A DNA stretch of 64,000 nt, from assembly GCF_023806465.1 (NCBI RefSeq), contig NZ_JAMSLS010000005.1:124001-188000 (forward strand). The letters run 5' to 3'. Under the pieces are notes generated by a model, which saw nothing but the letters and a program-made list of their open reading frames with translations, had not been told where the DNA came from and did no database searches. The stretch comes from Thermomicrobium sp. CFH 73360. Its GTDB lineage: Bacteria > Chloroflexota > Chloroflexia > Thermomicrobiales > Thermomicrobiaceae. Below, in pieces: positions 36,396 to 44,627 of this stretch (the stretch's first letter is position 1; each line of letters starts with the position of its first letter). The position numbers and the translations under genes were made by a program.

Positions 36396-37316
36396 TCACG
36401 GCTCCAGTCGGAGCGGAATTTCGACGACATTGATCTCGGAACCATCTTTCGCCGAATACTCCCACAGCCGCAGCATCCCATCTGTCGGCTGTGGGACTGA
36501 AAAAGCAATGGTCACATCAAACGAGCCGCGCGTCCCGCTCCCAGATGTCGCCATGGCCGGCTGCTCATACAGTACCGATCCGTCCGCTGTACTCAGGCGG
36601 ACCATGAACATGGCCTCGAACGTGTTCGCCGTCCCCGTCACGCGGAGCGGACTGCGCACCGTCTCACCCGGCCCGGGTGCTTCCGGGAAAATGAGCGGCA
36701 GGAGGTCTTCGAATTCATCGCGCCCCGGCGGCGGTTCGACGATCACTCCTTCGCCACCAATCGCTGGTACCGGCTGACCATCCAACCGGAAGCGGACTGC
36801 TTGGACCGTCGGAAACTGTGTCAGTGTGAAGACCACCTGGGCAACGCGAGCACGCATGGAGAAGGAACCACCACCGCTGGCAAAGTCCGACGAAAGGTCC
36901 ACGGTTGCCACCCCGTCCGCGATCGTCAGCTCGCGCAGCTCCGTCCCAACCGGAATCTCGGTCCTGAAGCCCCACTCCTCCTCGCGGGGAGTCGGTCCAG
37001 CCAAGAGCTCGAGGAGCGCTGCCGTGCCAACAAGCGGCGTTTCCGGAATCGGCCGACGAACGACTGCCAGCTTCTCCCCTCGCAGGAAGTAGACTGCGAC
37101 GAGTGTCGCACGGCCCGGTGTTGCCGTCACCTCAGGCGTTCCCACGGAAGTAGTTGATGCAGGCGTTGGCTCGACCGTTGGGGTTGGAGCGACCGTCGGC
37201 TCAGCAGTTGGCGTCGTCGCACTTCCAGCGCCTGGCGTCGGCGTCACCTCAGCCTCACGACAGCCGATCAGGAGTGCACCAGCAGCGAGCCAAATGACGA
37301 AGTTGCGGCGTCGCAT
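36396..37316 (-). CDS. lipoprotein with GerMN and Gmad2 domains
   Basis: Exported lipoprotein of 306 residues: MRRRNFVIWLAAGALLIG-Cys19, then a Thr/Pro-rich linker to about residue 68. A GerMN domain follows (about 70-185; LLELLAGPTPREEEWG and VATVDLSSDF are typical). A Gmad2 immunoglobulin-like domain closes it (about 205-305; SPLRVTGTANTFEAMF and GSGTRGSFDVTIAF). These domains were first seen in spore germination proteins but are widespread in non-sporeformers, where they probably bind cell-wall material. Adjacent to an LCP gene, which fits an envelope role. No other spore genes occur here. Confidence 0.85.
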   Translation of the reverse strand: MRRRNFVIWLAAGALLIGCREAEVTPTPGAGSATTPTAEPTVAPTPTVEPTPASTTSVGTPEVTATPGRATLVAVYFLRGEKLAVVRRPIPETPLVGTAALLELLAGPTPREEEWGFRTEIPVGTELRELTIADGVATVDLSSDFASGGGSFSMRARVAQVVFTLTQFPTVQAVRFRLDGQPVPAIGGEGVIVEPPPGRDEFEDLLPLIFPEAPGPGETVRSPLRVTGTANTFEAMFMVRLSTADGSVLYEQPAMATSGSGTRGSFDVTIAFSVPQPTDGMLRLWEYSAKDGSEINVVEIPLRLEP

Positions 37317-37404
37317 ACCCTCAGTCCCTTCTCCCGAATGCAGTCTGCCGGTACGCTCCCCGGAATTCCTCCGGTGCTCACCAAGCCTACCGCACCGGCG
37401 CCTT

Positions 37405-38529
37405 TCAGCGGGCTCCCGGAGTAGCGTGGAAACGTCGCGTCACCTCAGCACGGATCGCGGGCCAGTCCCCAACGAGGACAGCAGCTCCGCTGGGGAGTGT
37501 CGCGTCCTGGACCATCCCTGCCAACGACGCTGTCTCTATCGGTTCAGGTGAAAGCTCAAGGCCAAGCCGAGCCAATGCCAGGACCTGCCGGAGGCCCAGG
37601 TCGGTTCGCACTGTCTTTCCGAGCGCAGCAAGGAGCTCCGGTGCCCGCCGCAATGCCTCGATGCGGAGCGCCTGCGCCTGGAGTGCGGAGAGCACCTGCT
37701 GCTGGCGCAGCCCGCGAGCCAAATCATTATCGTCGTGCCGTGTCCGCACGTAGGCAAGCGCCCGTGCACCATCAAAACGCTGCAGGCCCGGTGCGAAGTA
37801 GAGCCGCTGATACGTAAAGTCCGCTCCTGGAAACTCGTCGTCCTTGAGCGGTGCCGGCACATCCACCACCACGCCACCGAGCAGGTCGACAATCTGCACG
37901 AAGCCTCGGAAGTCAACCACGGCAAAGGCATCGATGCGAACACCGAAATTGTGCTCGACTGTCCTCATCAAGGTGACCGGCCCACCGGTTCCGTTCGTTT
38001 CCCCGTAGGCATACGCTGCATTGATCCGGTCCCAGCCAACTCCAGGAATCTCAACCAAAAGATCCCGCGGGATAGAGAGCATGACCGCCCGCTTTGCAAG
38101 CGGATCAACCTGCGCCAGGATGATTGCATCGGCGAGCGGCAGAGCCCCCTCGCCCGCACGCTCAAGCGTTGTATCAATCCCAATGAGCAGAAGCGTGATC
38201 GGTTCACTCCCCTCCCAACGTGGGAGCTCTGTTGGCGTTGCTGTCGGTGTCGGCAGATGGATTGTCGTTGGTCGAACCGTTGGGAGCGGTGGACTTGGAG
38301 CCCGCGTCACGAGATCAGTTCGGGGAGCGGGTGTCACGAAAATGGAGCGGTAGGCCTCCTGCGCCGCGAGCCCAAGCCGAACGAGGTACCAACCAGCCGA
38401 GACGAGAGGAATCAGAGCCAAAAGCGAGAGCATGACAAGGCCAACACGCCACACCGGTCGGCGAGCGCGCACTCCTGGGCGCAGCTCGGATTCCGGCGGA
38501 TGCTCTCCCGCCTCGGATCGATCCCCCAC
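37405..38529 (-). CDS. LytR-CpsA-Psr family glycopolymer transferase
   Basis: Membrane-anchored enzyme of 374 residues that transfers polyprenyl-phosphate-linked glycopolymers to peptidoglycan or other acceptors. A cytoplasmic Arg-rich tail is followed by one helix (about 28-52), a Pro/Thr linker (65-105) and the LCP domain: LLLIGIDT (113-120), Asp134, SIPRD (152-156), NAAYAYGE, and YVRTRHDDNDLARG with the conserved Arg pair near the end. GTG start at 38529 with GAGGTGGAG upstream. It sits between folC and the GerMN gene and could serve the glycan made by the 42-55 kb operon, though nothing ties them directly. Confidence 0.88.
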   Translation of the reverse strand: MGDRSEAGEHPPESELRPGVRARRPVWRVGLVMLSLLALIPLVSAGWYLVRLGLAAQEAYRSIFVTPAPRTDLVTRAPSPPLPTVRPTTIHLPTPTATPTELPRWEGSEPITLLLIGIDTTLERAGEGALPLADAIILAQVDPLAKRAVMLSIPRDLLVEIPGVGWDRINAAYAYGETNGTGGPVTLMRTVEHNFGVRIDAFAVVDFRGFVQIVDLLGGVVVDVPAPLKDDEFPGADFTYQRLYFAPGLQRFDGARALAYVRTRHDDNDLARGLRQQQVLSALQAQALRIEALRRAPELLAALGKTVRTDLGLRQVLALARLGLELSPEPIETASLAGMVQDATLPSGAAVLVGDWPAIRAEVTRRFHATPGAR

Positions 38530-38645
38530 GGCTCCACCTCGGGTCGGATCGCCCCGAGTCTACCAGACCACCAACTCAATCGCCTGCTGTCGTATGGCTC
38601 AAGAGCATACTCGCTCGTCACCCACAGCGAGCGACAAACTGGCTT

Positions 38646-40001
38646 TCAGCCGAAGAGGACCTCCTGCTCGTGCGGATCGCTCGTCGCGATCCCCAGTGCC
38701 TCACGCGCCGCCGCGACCATCCCGAGTGAGCCAGTGACCAGCACGAGATCGTCCGACGCGGCCCGCGCGAGCGCCTCTGCGAGCGCTTCTGATACGGAGC
38801 GGAAGGCCTTCGCCTCCCCTCCAGGTACAAGACTCTTCCAAGCCTCCATCAGTCGCTCAGCCGTTGCCGCACGTGGTGCGAACCCCTCGACGGCGAAACA
38901 TGTGTTGGCCAGGGGCGCAAGCGCACCGACGATCCGCTCGATCTCCTTGTCCCGAAGGACTCCAAGTACCAACCAGAGGCGGTTCCAGCGGAATGCCTCG
39001 CACACAGCTTGGGCAAGTCGTTGCGCCGACTCGCGGTTGTGCGCCCCGTCCACCACAATCAGCGGTCGCTCACGCAGCACCTCGAGTCGCCCCGGCCAGG
39101 AGACACTGGCAAGCCCCAGGCGCACAGCCTCCTCTGACGCCGCGATTCCGGCCTCCGCAAGCCAGGGCAACGTGGCGAGCGCGACGCCTGCGTTCTCTAC
39201 CTGGTGCGCACCGCATAACGCCACGGCGAGTCCCGCGAGCTCCAGTCCAGGACAGCGGAAGACAAAGTCCTGCCAGCTCCCCTCCACCTGCCACTCCCGC
39301 CCTCCGAGCCACAGCGGTGCAGCACGCTCCCGTGCGACTGCCTCAATCACCGCTGCAGCGTCCGGCTCCTGGGGAGACGATACGACTGGTCGTCCCGGTT
39401 TGACGATACCCGCCTTCTCACGTGCGATCGCATCGAGTGTCGACCCCAGGATTGCCATGTGGTCGTAACCGATCCGAGTGATCGCGGCCACGTCCGGCAG
39501 GATCACGTTTGTCGCATCCAGCCGTCCGCCAAGCCCTACTTCAATGACTGCCACGTCGACCGTGGCACGCGCGAACGCCAGGAAGGCAAGGACCGTTACC
39601 AGCTCGAAGGCCGTCGCAGGGCCCCAGGCCGGTCGCTCTGCTTGGAGGGCTGCATCGACCGCCGCAAGCTCTGCCATCAGCTGGCCAAACGTTTCAGGCG
39701 CGATCGGCTGGCTATCAATCTGAACACGTTCACGCAGCGTGTGCAGGTGCGGTGACGTGTACAGCCCGACCCGATAGCCCGCCGTGCGCAGCACTGCTGC
39801 GAGCATGGCTGCCGTTGAGCCCTTCCCTTTCGTCCCAGCAATGTGCACACTGCGGTAGTGCTGCTGGGGATGCCCGAGCGCCGCACAGAGCCACGCAGTC
39901 CGCTGCAGCCCAATCCCCTCATCGGCGAACGGGTTCGCGACAAAGCCACGGTCATACCCAGCGCGGTCACGCAGGAAACGGAGCGCCTCGATATAGTCCA
40001 C
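38646..40001 (-). CDS. folC: folylpolyglutamate synthase / dihydrofolate synthase
   Basis: Adds glutamate to folates (and joins dihydropteroate to glutamate in bifunctional members). 451 residues: P-loop HIAGTKGKGST (53-63), GLYTSPHLHTLRERV, VGLGGRLDATN, and the C-terminal WPGRLEVL and VVDGAHNRESAQRL segments of the Mur ligase superfamily. GTG start at 40001 with GAGGGAAG upstream. Divergent from the pyrE-like gene over 190 bp. Whether it has both activities cannot be told from motifs. Confidence 0.92.
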   Translation of the reverse strand: MDYIEALRFLRDRAGYDRGFVANPFADEGIGLQRTAWLCAALGHPQQHYRSVHIAGTKGKGSTAAMLAAVLRTAGYRVGLYTSPHLHTLRERVQIDSQPIAPETFGQLMAELAAVDAALQAERPAWGPATAFELVTVLAFLAFARATVDVAVIEVGLGGRLDATNVILPDVAAITRIGYDHMAILGSTLDAIAREKAGIVKPGRPVVSSPQEPDAAAVIEAVARERAAPLWLGGREWQVEGSWQDFVFRCPGLELAGLAVALCGAHQVENAGVALATLPWLAEAGIAASEEAVRLGLASVSWPGRLEVLRERPLIVVDGAHNRESAQRLAQAVCEAFRWNRLWLVLGVLRDKEIERIVGALAPLANTCFAVEGFAPRAATAERLMEAWKSLVPGGEAKAFRSVSEALAEALARAASDDLVLVTGSLGMVAAAREALGIATSDPHEQEVLFG

Positions 40002-40121
40002 CTATCTTCCCTCTCCGGTTTATACTTCCAGCCACATGTCAGGTGTGTCGGGTGAATGGGTGTTCGCTCGACCTCCCGCGACCAGCCAGACGAGCACCGA
40101 GGCCGAGTGTAGCGGCCAGCA

Positions 40122-40137
40122 GCGAGCGTGCGCTCGC
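40122..40137. promoter_or_regulatory. palindrome between folC and the pyrE-like gene
   Basis: GCGAGCG-TG-CGCTCGC, a 7-bp perfect inverted repeat with a 2-nt centre, inside a wider AGCAGC / GCTGCT repeat (40119-40124 and 40141-40146). The centre is too short for a hairpin loop, so an operator is more likely than an RNA fold. It lies about 55 bp before the pyrE-like start. Confidence 0.4.
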
Positions 40138-40190
40138 CACGCTGCTCGCCAATGCACGCACAGCCTGACCATCATGGAGGTGGGAGAACC

Positions 40191-40829
40191 GTGCTGTTCG
40201 GCACTGAAACGAATCTCGACATTGCGCGTGCCCTCTTTGAACTCGGTGGGGTCATGTTCGGTGAGTTTGATCTTGGTCCCACCGCTGGCCGATCTCCGGT
40301 GTACATTAACCCGCGTGTCCTCATCAGTGAGCCGGCGCTTCTTCGTCGCATCGCGCTCCTCATCCACCATGAGATTCAAGCCGATCAAGCTCGCCGTCGG
40401 CCACGTCTCTCTTCCTTCGCTGCCGTTGCGGGGGTCCCAATGGGGGGACTGCATCTTGCGACTGCGTATGCCTTAGTGAGTGACACCCCGTTGATCTACG
40501 TTCGGCCCGATGCGCAAGAACCCGCGCTAGAAGGCCGTATCGTCCCCGGGCAGACTGTCCTGGTCATCGACGATCTCATGACTGGTGGCACCAGCCTGCT
40601 TCGCACAGCGCGGATTCTGGAAGATGCTGGTCTCACGGTCCGCGACTTCATTGTCCTCATCGACCGGGAGCAGGGGGGCGCCGAGCGCTTGCACGCCCAC
40701 GGCTATCATGTCCTAGCCATCCTCCGCTTACGAACAATGCTGACCTATTACTTTGAAAGCGGCATGATTGACAGCCAACGCTATCGCACGGCGATGGAAT
40801 ACCTCGAACGGACGAACCGGCGAGGGTGA
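40191..40829 (+). CDS. pyrE: orotate phosphoribosyltransferase-like protein
   Basis: Type I phosphoribosyltransferase of 212 residues from a GTG at 40191 with GGAGG upstream. The PRPP-binding motif VLVIDDLMTGGTS (123-135) is intact, VPMGGLHLATAYAL precedes it, and PVYINPRVLIS matches the orotate-binding segment of PyrE. However, the catalytic loop of true OPRTases (YVRK, a Lys-x-x-His-Gly cluster, then EG) reads YVRPDAQEPALEG here, without Lys or His. It may therefore be a divergent PyrE, a different PRTase or a regulatory relative. It is followed after 22 bp by a cyclase-family gene. The gene symbol is provisional. Confidence 0.7.
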   Translation: MLFGTETNLDIARALFELGGVMFGEFDLGPTAGRSPVYINPRVLISEPALLRRIALLIHHEIQADQARRRPRLSSFAAVAGVPMGGLHLATAYALVSDTPLIYVRPDAQEPALEGRIVPGQTVLVIDDLMTGGTSLLRTARILEDAGLTVRDFIVLIDREQGGAERLHAHGYHVLAILRLRTMLTYYFESGMIDSQRYRTAMEYLERTNRRG

Positions 40830-40851
40830 AAGCTGGGGAAGGAAGCCGCCA

Positions 40852-41667
40852 ATGCCGTACCGCGGCCTGGTCGCTGGCCAACCAGTGCTGGTCTTCGATC
40901 TTGAACAACCACGCACGCCAGAGATGCCGATCTACTCAGCACATCGCCCCGGCTACGTCCCTGCCCTCCATCGTCGGCATACCGATCCACCCCCGAGTCC
41001 CACAGCCGGTTCCCGTACGTCGGCTTCTGGCTTGCTGATCATGATGGAACATACGGGAACACATATCGACGCCCTCTGTCACCAGGCACTCCACGGACGA
41101 CTTCATGGCGACGTCGACGCGGTCACTGCTGCGGGACCACGTGGATTCTCTCAGCATGGTGTCGAGACACTTCCACCGCTCGTTGTACCGGGGGTTTTGC
41201 TCGATGTTGCTGCCATCCGCGGTGTCGATGTTCTCGCGCCTGGAGAACTCGTCACCGCTGCCGATCTCGAGGCCTGCTGCGTACACAACGGTCTCACACT
41301 CGAGTCCGGAATGGCCATTCTCGTCCGGACCGGAAATGGTCGATTCTGGCGCGATCCGGAGCGTTACCTTGACGCGCCAGGGATCGCACCCGATGCCTCG
41401 CGCTGGCTCGCCGCACAGCGACCGAGCGTGGTGGGCTGCGATACGATGACCTGGGATCTCCCCGGACTCGTTGACCCGGAACTTGGCTGCGATCTCCCCG
41501 GACACGTGATCTTCCTCGTCCAGTCCGGCATCCCAATCATCGAGAACCTGGCCCTGGAAGAACTCGCGGCGTATGGCGCGCGGCGTTTCACTCTCGTCTG
41601 CACGCCACTACAGCTTGTCGGCGCAACCGGCTCACCGGTGCGACCACTGGCTCTCGTGCCGGCCTGA
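40852..41667 (+). CDS. cyclase / kynurenine-formamidase family metal-dependent hydrolase
   Basis: Cytoplasmic protein of 271 residues with the family metal motif HTGTHIDALCH (about residue 65), the HxGTHxD pattern of kynurenine formamidase and the putative cyclase family. Further typical segments are DLEQPRTPEMPIYSAH near the start and VVGCDTMTWDLPG. The ATG at 40852 lies after GGGGAAGGAAG. The 22-bp gap to the pyrE-like gene suggests one transcript. The family hydrolyses N-formylkynurenine, isatin, cyclic amides and similar; no kynurenine gene is nearby, so substrate is open. Confidence 0.82.
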   Translation: MPYRGLVAGQPVLVFDLEQPRTPEMPIYSAHRPGYVPALHRRHTDPPPSPTAGSRTSASGLLIMMEHTGTHIDALCHQALHGRLHGDVDAVTAAGPRGFSQHGVETLPPLVVPGVLLDVAAIRGVDVLAPGELVTAADLEACCVHNGLTLESGMAILVRTGNGRFWRDPERYLDAPGIAPDASRWLAAQRPSVVGCDTMTWDLPGLVDPELGCDLPGHVIFLVQSGIPIIENLALEELAAYGARRFTLVCTPLQLVGATGSPVRPLALVPA

Positions 41668-41893
41668 AGCCACTTCTGGGACCGCAATACCACGGAAGAA
41701 GACCAGCAAACAGCCCCGGACCGATCCTGATCATCATGCGGACACTTTGCTCGGTGCGGGTGAGGCGCACCTGCAGAGTACGACCCCGGTTCAGCCAGCC
41801 CGCCCTCGCGAAGGCGAAATGGGCGTCTCCACCGCACATCCGTCGCGTGTGATAGGCTCAAGCGAACCAGGAGCAGGACAGGATGGTTCACCA

Positions 41894-42022
41894 ATGATGG
41901 GCAGTGATGACTTCGATCGTGCGGTCCTCCTCGCAGTGGCACTCATACTCGGCTTGTTGCTCTTCGCCTGCGTGGGGCTTGCTCTCCTCGGCTGGATGGC
42001 ACTCCGGCCCGACTCAACCTGA
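41894..42022 (+). CDS. possible small single-helix membrane protein
   Basis: A 42-residue open frame: a short acidic start (SDDFDR), one long hydrophobic helix (AVLLAVALILGLLLFACVGL) and a polar tail RPDST. AGGA lies about 9 nt before the ATG. Its start overlaps a 4-codon frame (ATG at 41883). It sits in the 640-bp gap before the large glycan operon. Membrane-peptide character is clear, but there is no independent support for expression. Confidence 0.35.
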   Translation: MMGSDDFDRAVLLAVALILGLLLFACVGLALLGWMALRPDST

Positions 42023-42311
42023 TGCTCTACCAGAGTTGACCAGATCCTGGACAGCCTCTGAACAGCACGCGGAGAACCGGTGAACTGGTAGATCCCCCTC
42101 CAATCGTTCATCCTCAGGTATGTCGATCATGTGAACGACTCGACTAGAAAGGGAAGGGCTCCGGTCCGGCACGCCTGCTCCTACCACCTCTCGGTACCAC
42201 ACGTGCCCTGCTCGCAGCTCAAGCGTACGTGTGTTTTGCCCAACATCGCTGTCACTGCGTGCCGGTCGACGGCTCCCCCCATCCATCGATCTTGGAGAGA
42301 GGAACTCATCC
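42023..42311. other. upstream region of the glycan operon
   Basis: About 290 bp that should contain the promoter for the seven-gene operon. I find no well-formed -35/-10 pair. GAGAGGA at 42295-42301 serves the first gene. Confidence 0.4.
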
Positions 42312-44627
42312 ATGACTACTCGCGTCACGACTCGTGATAGATCTCTTGCGATAACGACGGAGACCGCTCTCGCGACTGCTGCCCATGCCACAGGACACAC
42401 GCTCCCGGCTGTCAGCGTCATTATCCCCACGCGGAACGAGACGGAGAACATCGAGCCGCTGCTCGCTCGGCTCTTGCCACAACTGCCGCCTGACTCGGAA
42501 GTGCTCTTCCTCGACGACAGCGATGACGAGACACCCACTCGTATCCGCCAGGCTGCAGCCTGCAATTCACGCATTCGACTCATCCATCGGCCGCCCGGGA
42601 GTCGCGACGGCGGACTCGGCGGAGCAGTACTGACCGGCTTTCGCTCGGCACGCTGCGAATGGGTCGCCGTCATGGACGCCGACCTTCAGCATCCGCCGGA
42701 GCTCCTGCCGCGACTGCTGGCGGCAGCGCAACTGCATCGTGTCGAGCTGGTCATCGCCTCGCGCTATCGTGACAACGGTCAAGCAAGCGGCCTGCATCTG
42801 CTTCGCCTGGCGATCTCGCGAGCGTCGACGACAGTGGCACGTCTTGCCTTTCCGCTACGCTTGCGGAACGTCACCGATCCGATGAGCGGCTTCTTTCTCG
42901 TCCGGCGAACGCAGCTGCAACTCGAGAGTCTTCGCCCCCGTGGCTTCAAGGTGCTCCTGGAGATTCTTGTTCGCCACCCACAGTTGCGCGTTGCCGAGGT
43001 GAGCTACGTCTTCGGTCGACGTTACGCCGGGCGGAGCAAGGCGAGTGTGCGCGAAGGCTTACGGTATCTCGGACATCTGGCGACGCTCCGTCTGGGCGAG
43101 GAGCGAGCGCGCTTCGCCGGTTTCGCTGCCGTTGGCACGACTGGACTTGTCGTCAACACGCTCGCGTTGCTCGCCTTCGTGGAGCTTGGTCAGCTGCACT
43201 ATCTCCTCGGCGCTGCGGGGGCAACACTCGTTTCCAGCTTCTGGAACTTCACCTTCACCGACAAGCTCGTCTTTCCCGATCGACGCGACGGGCGCCGATG
43301 GACGACGCGCCTCTCGCTCTTCACTGCCGCCAACATCGCTGGGCTTCTCGTCCGTGGCCCACTGCTCGTGCTCCTCACCTCGATCGTCGGAATTTACTAT
43401 CTCTTGTCCAACATCCTCTCCCTCGGTGCGCTGGCCGTGCTTCGTTTCGGCATCTCCACGGCCTGGATTTGGCCCACGCACCGACGGCGCTTCTCCTACG
43501 ACCTGCACGGCATTCTGACGGTAGAGTCCGCAGTGAATCTTCTTGAGCTGGACCGCTTCCGGGTAGACCAGGTTGAGCGACCTGACATCACGATCGAGAT
43601 CGGCGGTCTCCGGTCGCCAGGCCCGCTGGCTCGTTTCGGGTGGGTCGACGTCGCACCAGACAGCGAGCAACCACGTCGGATCCGCTACGATGACGGGCTC
43701 GGCCCCTTCGGCTTCTGGTTTGAGGCAGACTTAGAGTTCCCGATCCGCATCACTGCCTCGCCCGCATTACGGCATTCGCCGCACGTGCTCTACACGAACG
43801 TCCTCGAGCCTATCCTCCGCTGGAGCTTTGTTCGCCGTGGTTACGCGCTCGTCCACGCAGCCTGCATTGCCGCTGGTGACCGCGCGACCCTTGTCACCGC
43901 TCGCACCGACACTGGGAAGACAACGACGATCCTCCACATTCTCCAGCACCAGCGCCGCGCCAGTGACCGCGGAGCGTTCCTCTCTGACGATCTCACGCTG
44001 CTCCGCTCCGACGGGCTTGTGCTCTCCTATCCCAAGCCGCTCACCATCAGCCAACACACCGTTGCTGCAGTGCCGAGCGCACAACTCACACGCTGGCAGC
44101 GTTTCGGCCTGTTCTTGCAGAGTCGTATCCACTCGCGATCGGGACGTCGTTTCGCCCTCTTACTCGCCTCGACCCGACTCCCTGTCGCGACTATCAATCT
44201 CTACACTCAGTGGCTGGTTCCGCCACCCAAGTACCATATCGAGCAACTCGTTCCCCAAGTTCGACGCCAAGCCAGAGCACACCTCGCACACATTGTCGTC
44301 ATCGAGCGCGGTAGTGAGGCAGCACGGCCACTCGAGCAGACCGAAGCCCTCCACATCCTGCTCGAGAACGGTGACGATGCTTATGGCTTTCCACCCTATC
44401 CGGCAATCCGCCATCTCCTCACACGTCCGCTCGGCCACGACCTGACCGCAGCGGAACGGGCTATCGTCGCCACCGCCTTGCAGGGCGTGACCTGTCAGCT
44501 CTTGCGACGACCCGCGCTCGACTGGTGGCGACTGATTGCTGAGCAGATCGGACTGGACAGTAACCGAGCCGCATTGGGGTCACTGTTCACGTTGCCAATC
44601 ACTGTCGAAAGTCGGACCGGCCGATGA
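42312..44627 (+). CDS. triple-domain protein: GT2 polyprenyl-phosphate sugar transferase, GtrA membrane domain, HprK-like P-loop domain
   Basis: 771 residues with three parts. (1) Residues 33-255: GT-A glycosyltransferase of the DPM1/dolichol-phosphate-mannose type; SVIIPTRNETENIEPLL, metal motif MDADLQHPPELLPRLL (Asp122, Asp124), VASRY-like VIASRY, and MSGFFLVRR. (2) Residues 268-390: GtrA-type four-helix domain (FAAVGTTGLVVNTLALLAF, SSFWNFTFTDKLVF). (3) Residues 400-700: domain resembling HPr kinase / PEPCK-like folds, with LVHAACIA, P-loop ARTDTGKTT (530-538), LSDDLTLL and YPKPLTIS. Parts 1 and 2 are commonly fused; the third is unusual. GAGAGGA upstream fits the ATG at 42312. Likely makes polyprenyl-phosphate-hexose; the P-loop part may be a kinase. 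Confidence 0.8.
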   Translation: MTTRVTTRDRSLAITTETALATAAHATGHTLPAVSVIIPTRNETENIEPLLARLLPQLPPDSEVLFLDDSDDETPTRIRQAAACNSRIRLIHRPPGSRDGGLGGAVLTGFRSARCEWVAVMDADLQHPPELLPRLLAAAQLHRVELVIASRYRDNGQASGLHLLRLAISRASTTVARLAFPLRLRNVTDPMSGFFLVRRTQLQLESLRPRGFKVLLEILVRHPQLRVAEVSYVFGRRYAGRSKASVREGLRYLGHLATLRLGEERARFAGFAAVGTTGLVVNTLALLAFVELGQLHYLLGAAGATLVSSFWNFTFTDKLVFPDRRDGRRWTTRLSLFTAANIAGLLVRGPLLVLLTSIVGIYYLLSNILSLGALAVLRFGISTAWIWPTHRRRFSYDLHGILTVESAVNLLELDRFRVDQVERPDITIEIGGLRSPGPLARFGWVDVAPDSEQPRRIRYDDGLGPFGFWFEADLEFPIRITASPALRHSPHVLYTNVLEPILRWSFVRRGYALVHAACIAAGDRATLVTARTDTGKTTTILHILQHQRRASDRGAFLSDDLTLLRSDGLVLSYPKPLTISQHTVAAVPSAQLTRWQRFGLFLQSRIHSRSGRRFALLLASTRLPVATINLYTQWLVPPPKYHIEQLVPQVRRQARAHLAHIVVIERGSEAARPLEQTEALHILLENGDDAYGFPPYPAIRHLLTRPLGHDLTAAERAIVATALQGVTCQLLRRPALDWWRLIAEQIGLDSNRAALGSLFTLPITVESRTGR

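Noticed and set aside
36396-37316. Evidence for sporulation from the GerMN/Gmad2 protein
   Set aside because: These domains are common in non-sporeforming bacteria, and no other spore gene is in the window.
37735-39468. 577-codon plus-strand open frame opposite folC and the LCP gene
   Set aside because: It is antisense to two well-identified genes; the product is Ser/Arg/Ala-rich with no family motif. Long antisense frames are expected in high-GC DNA.
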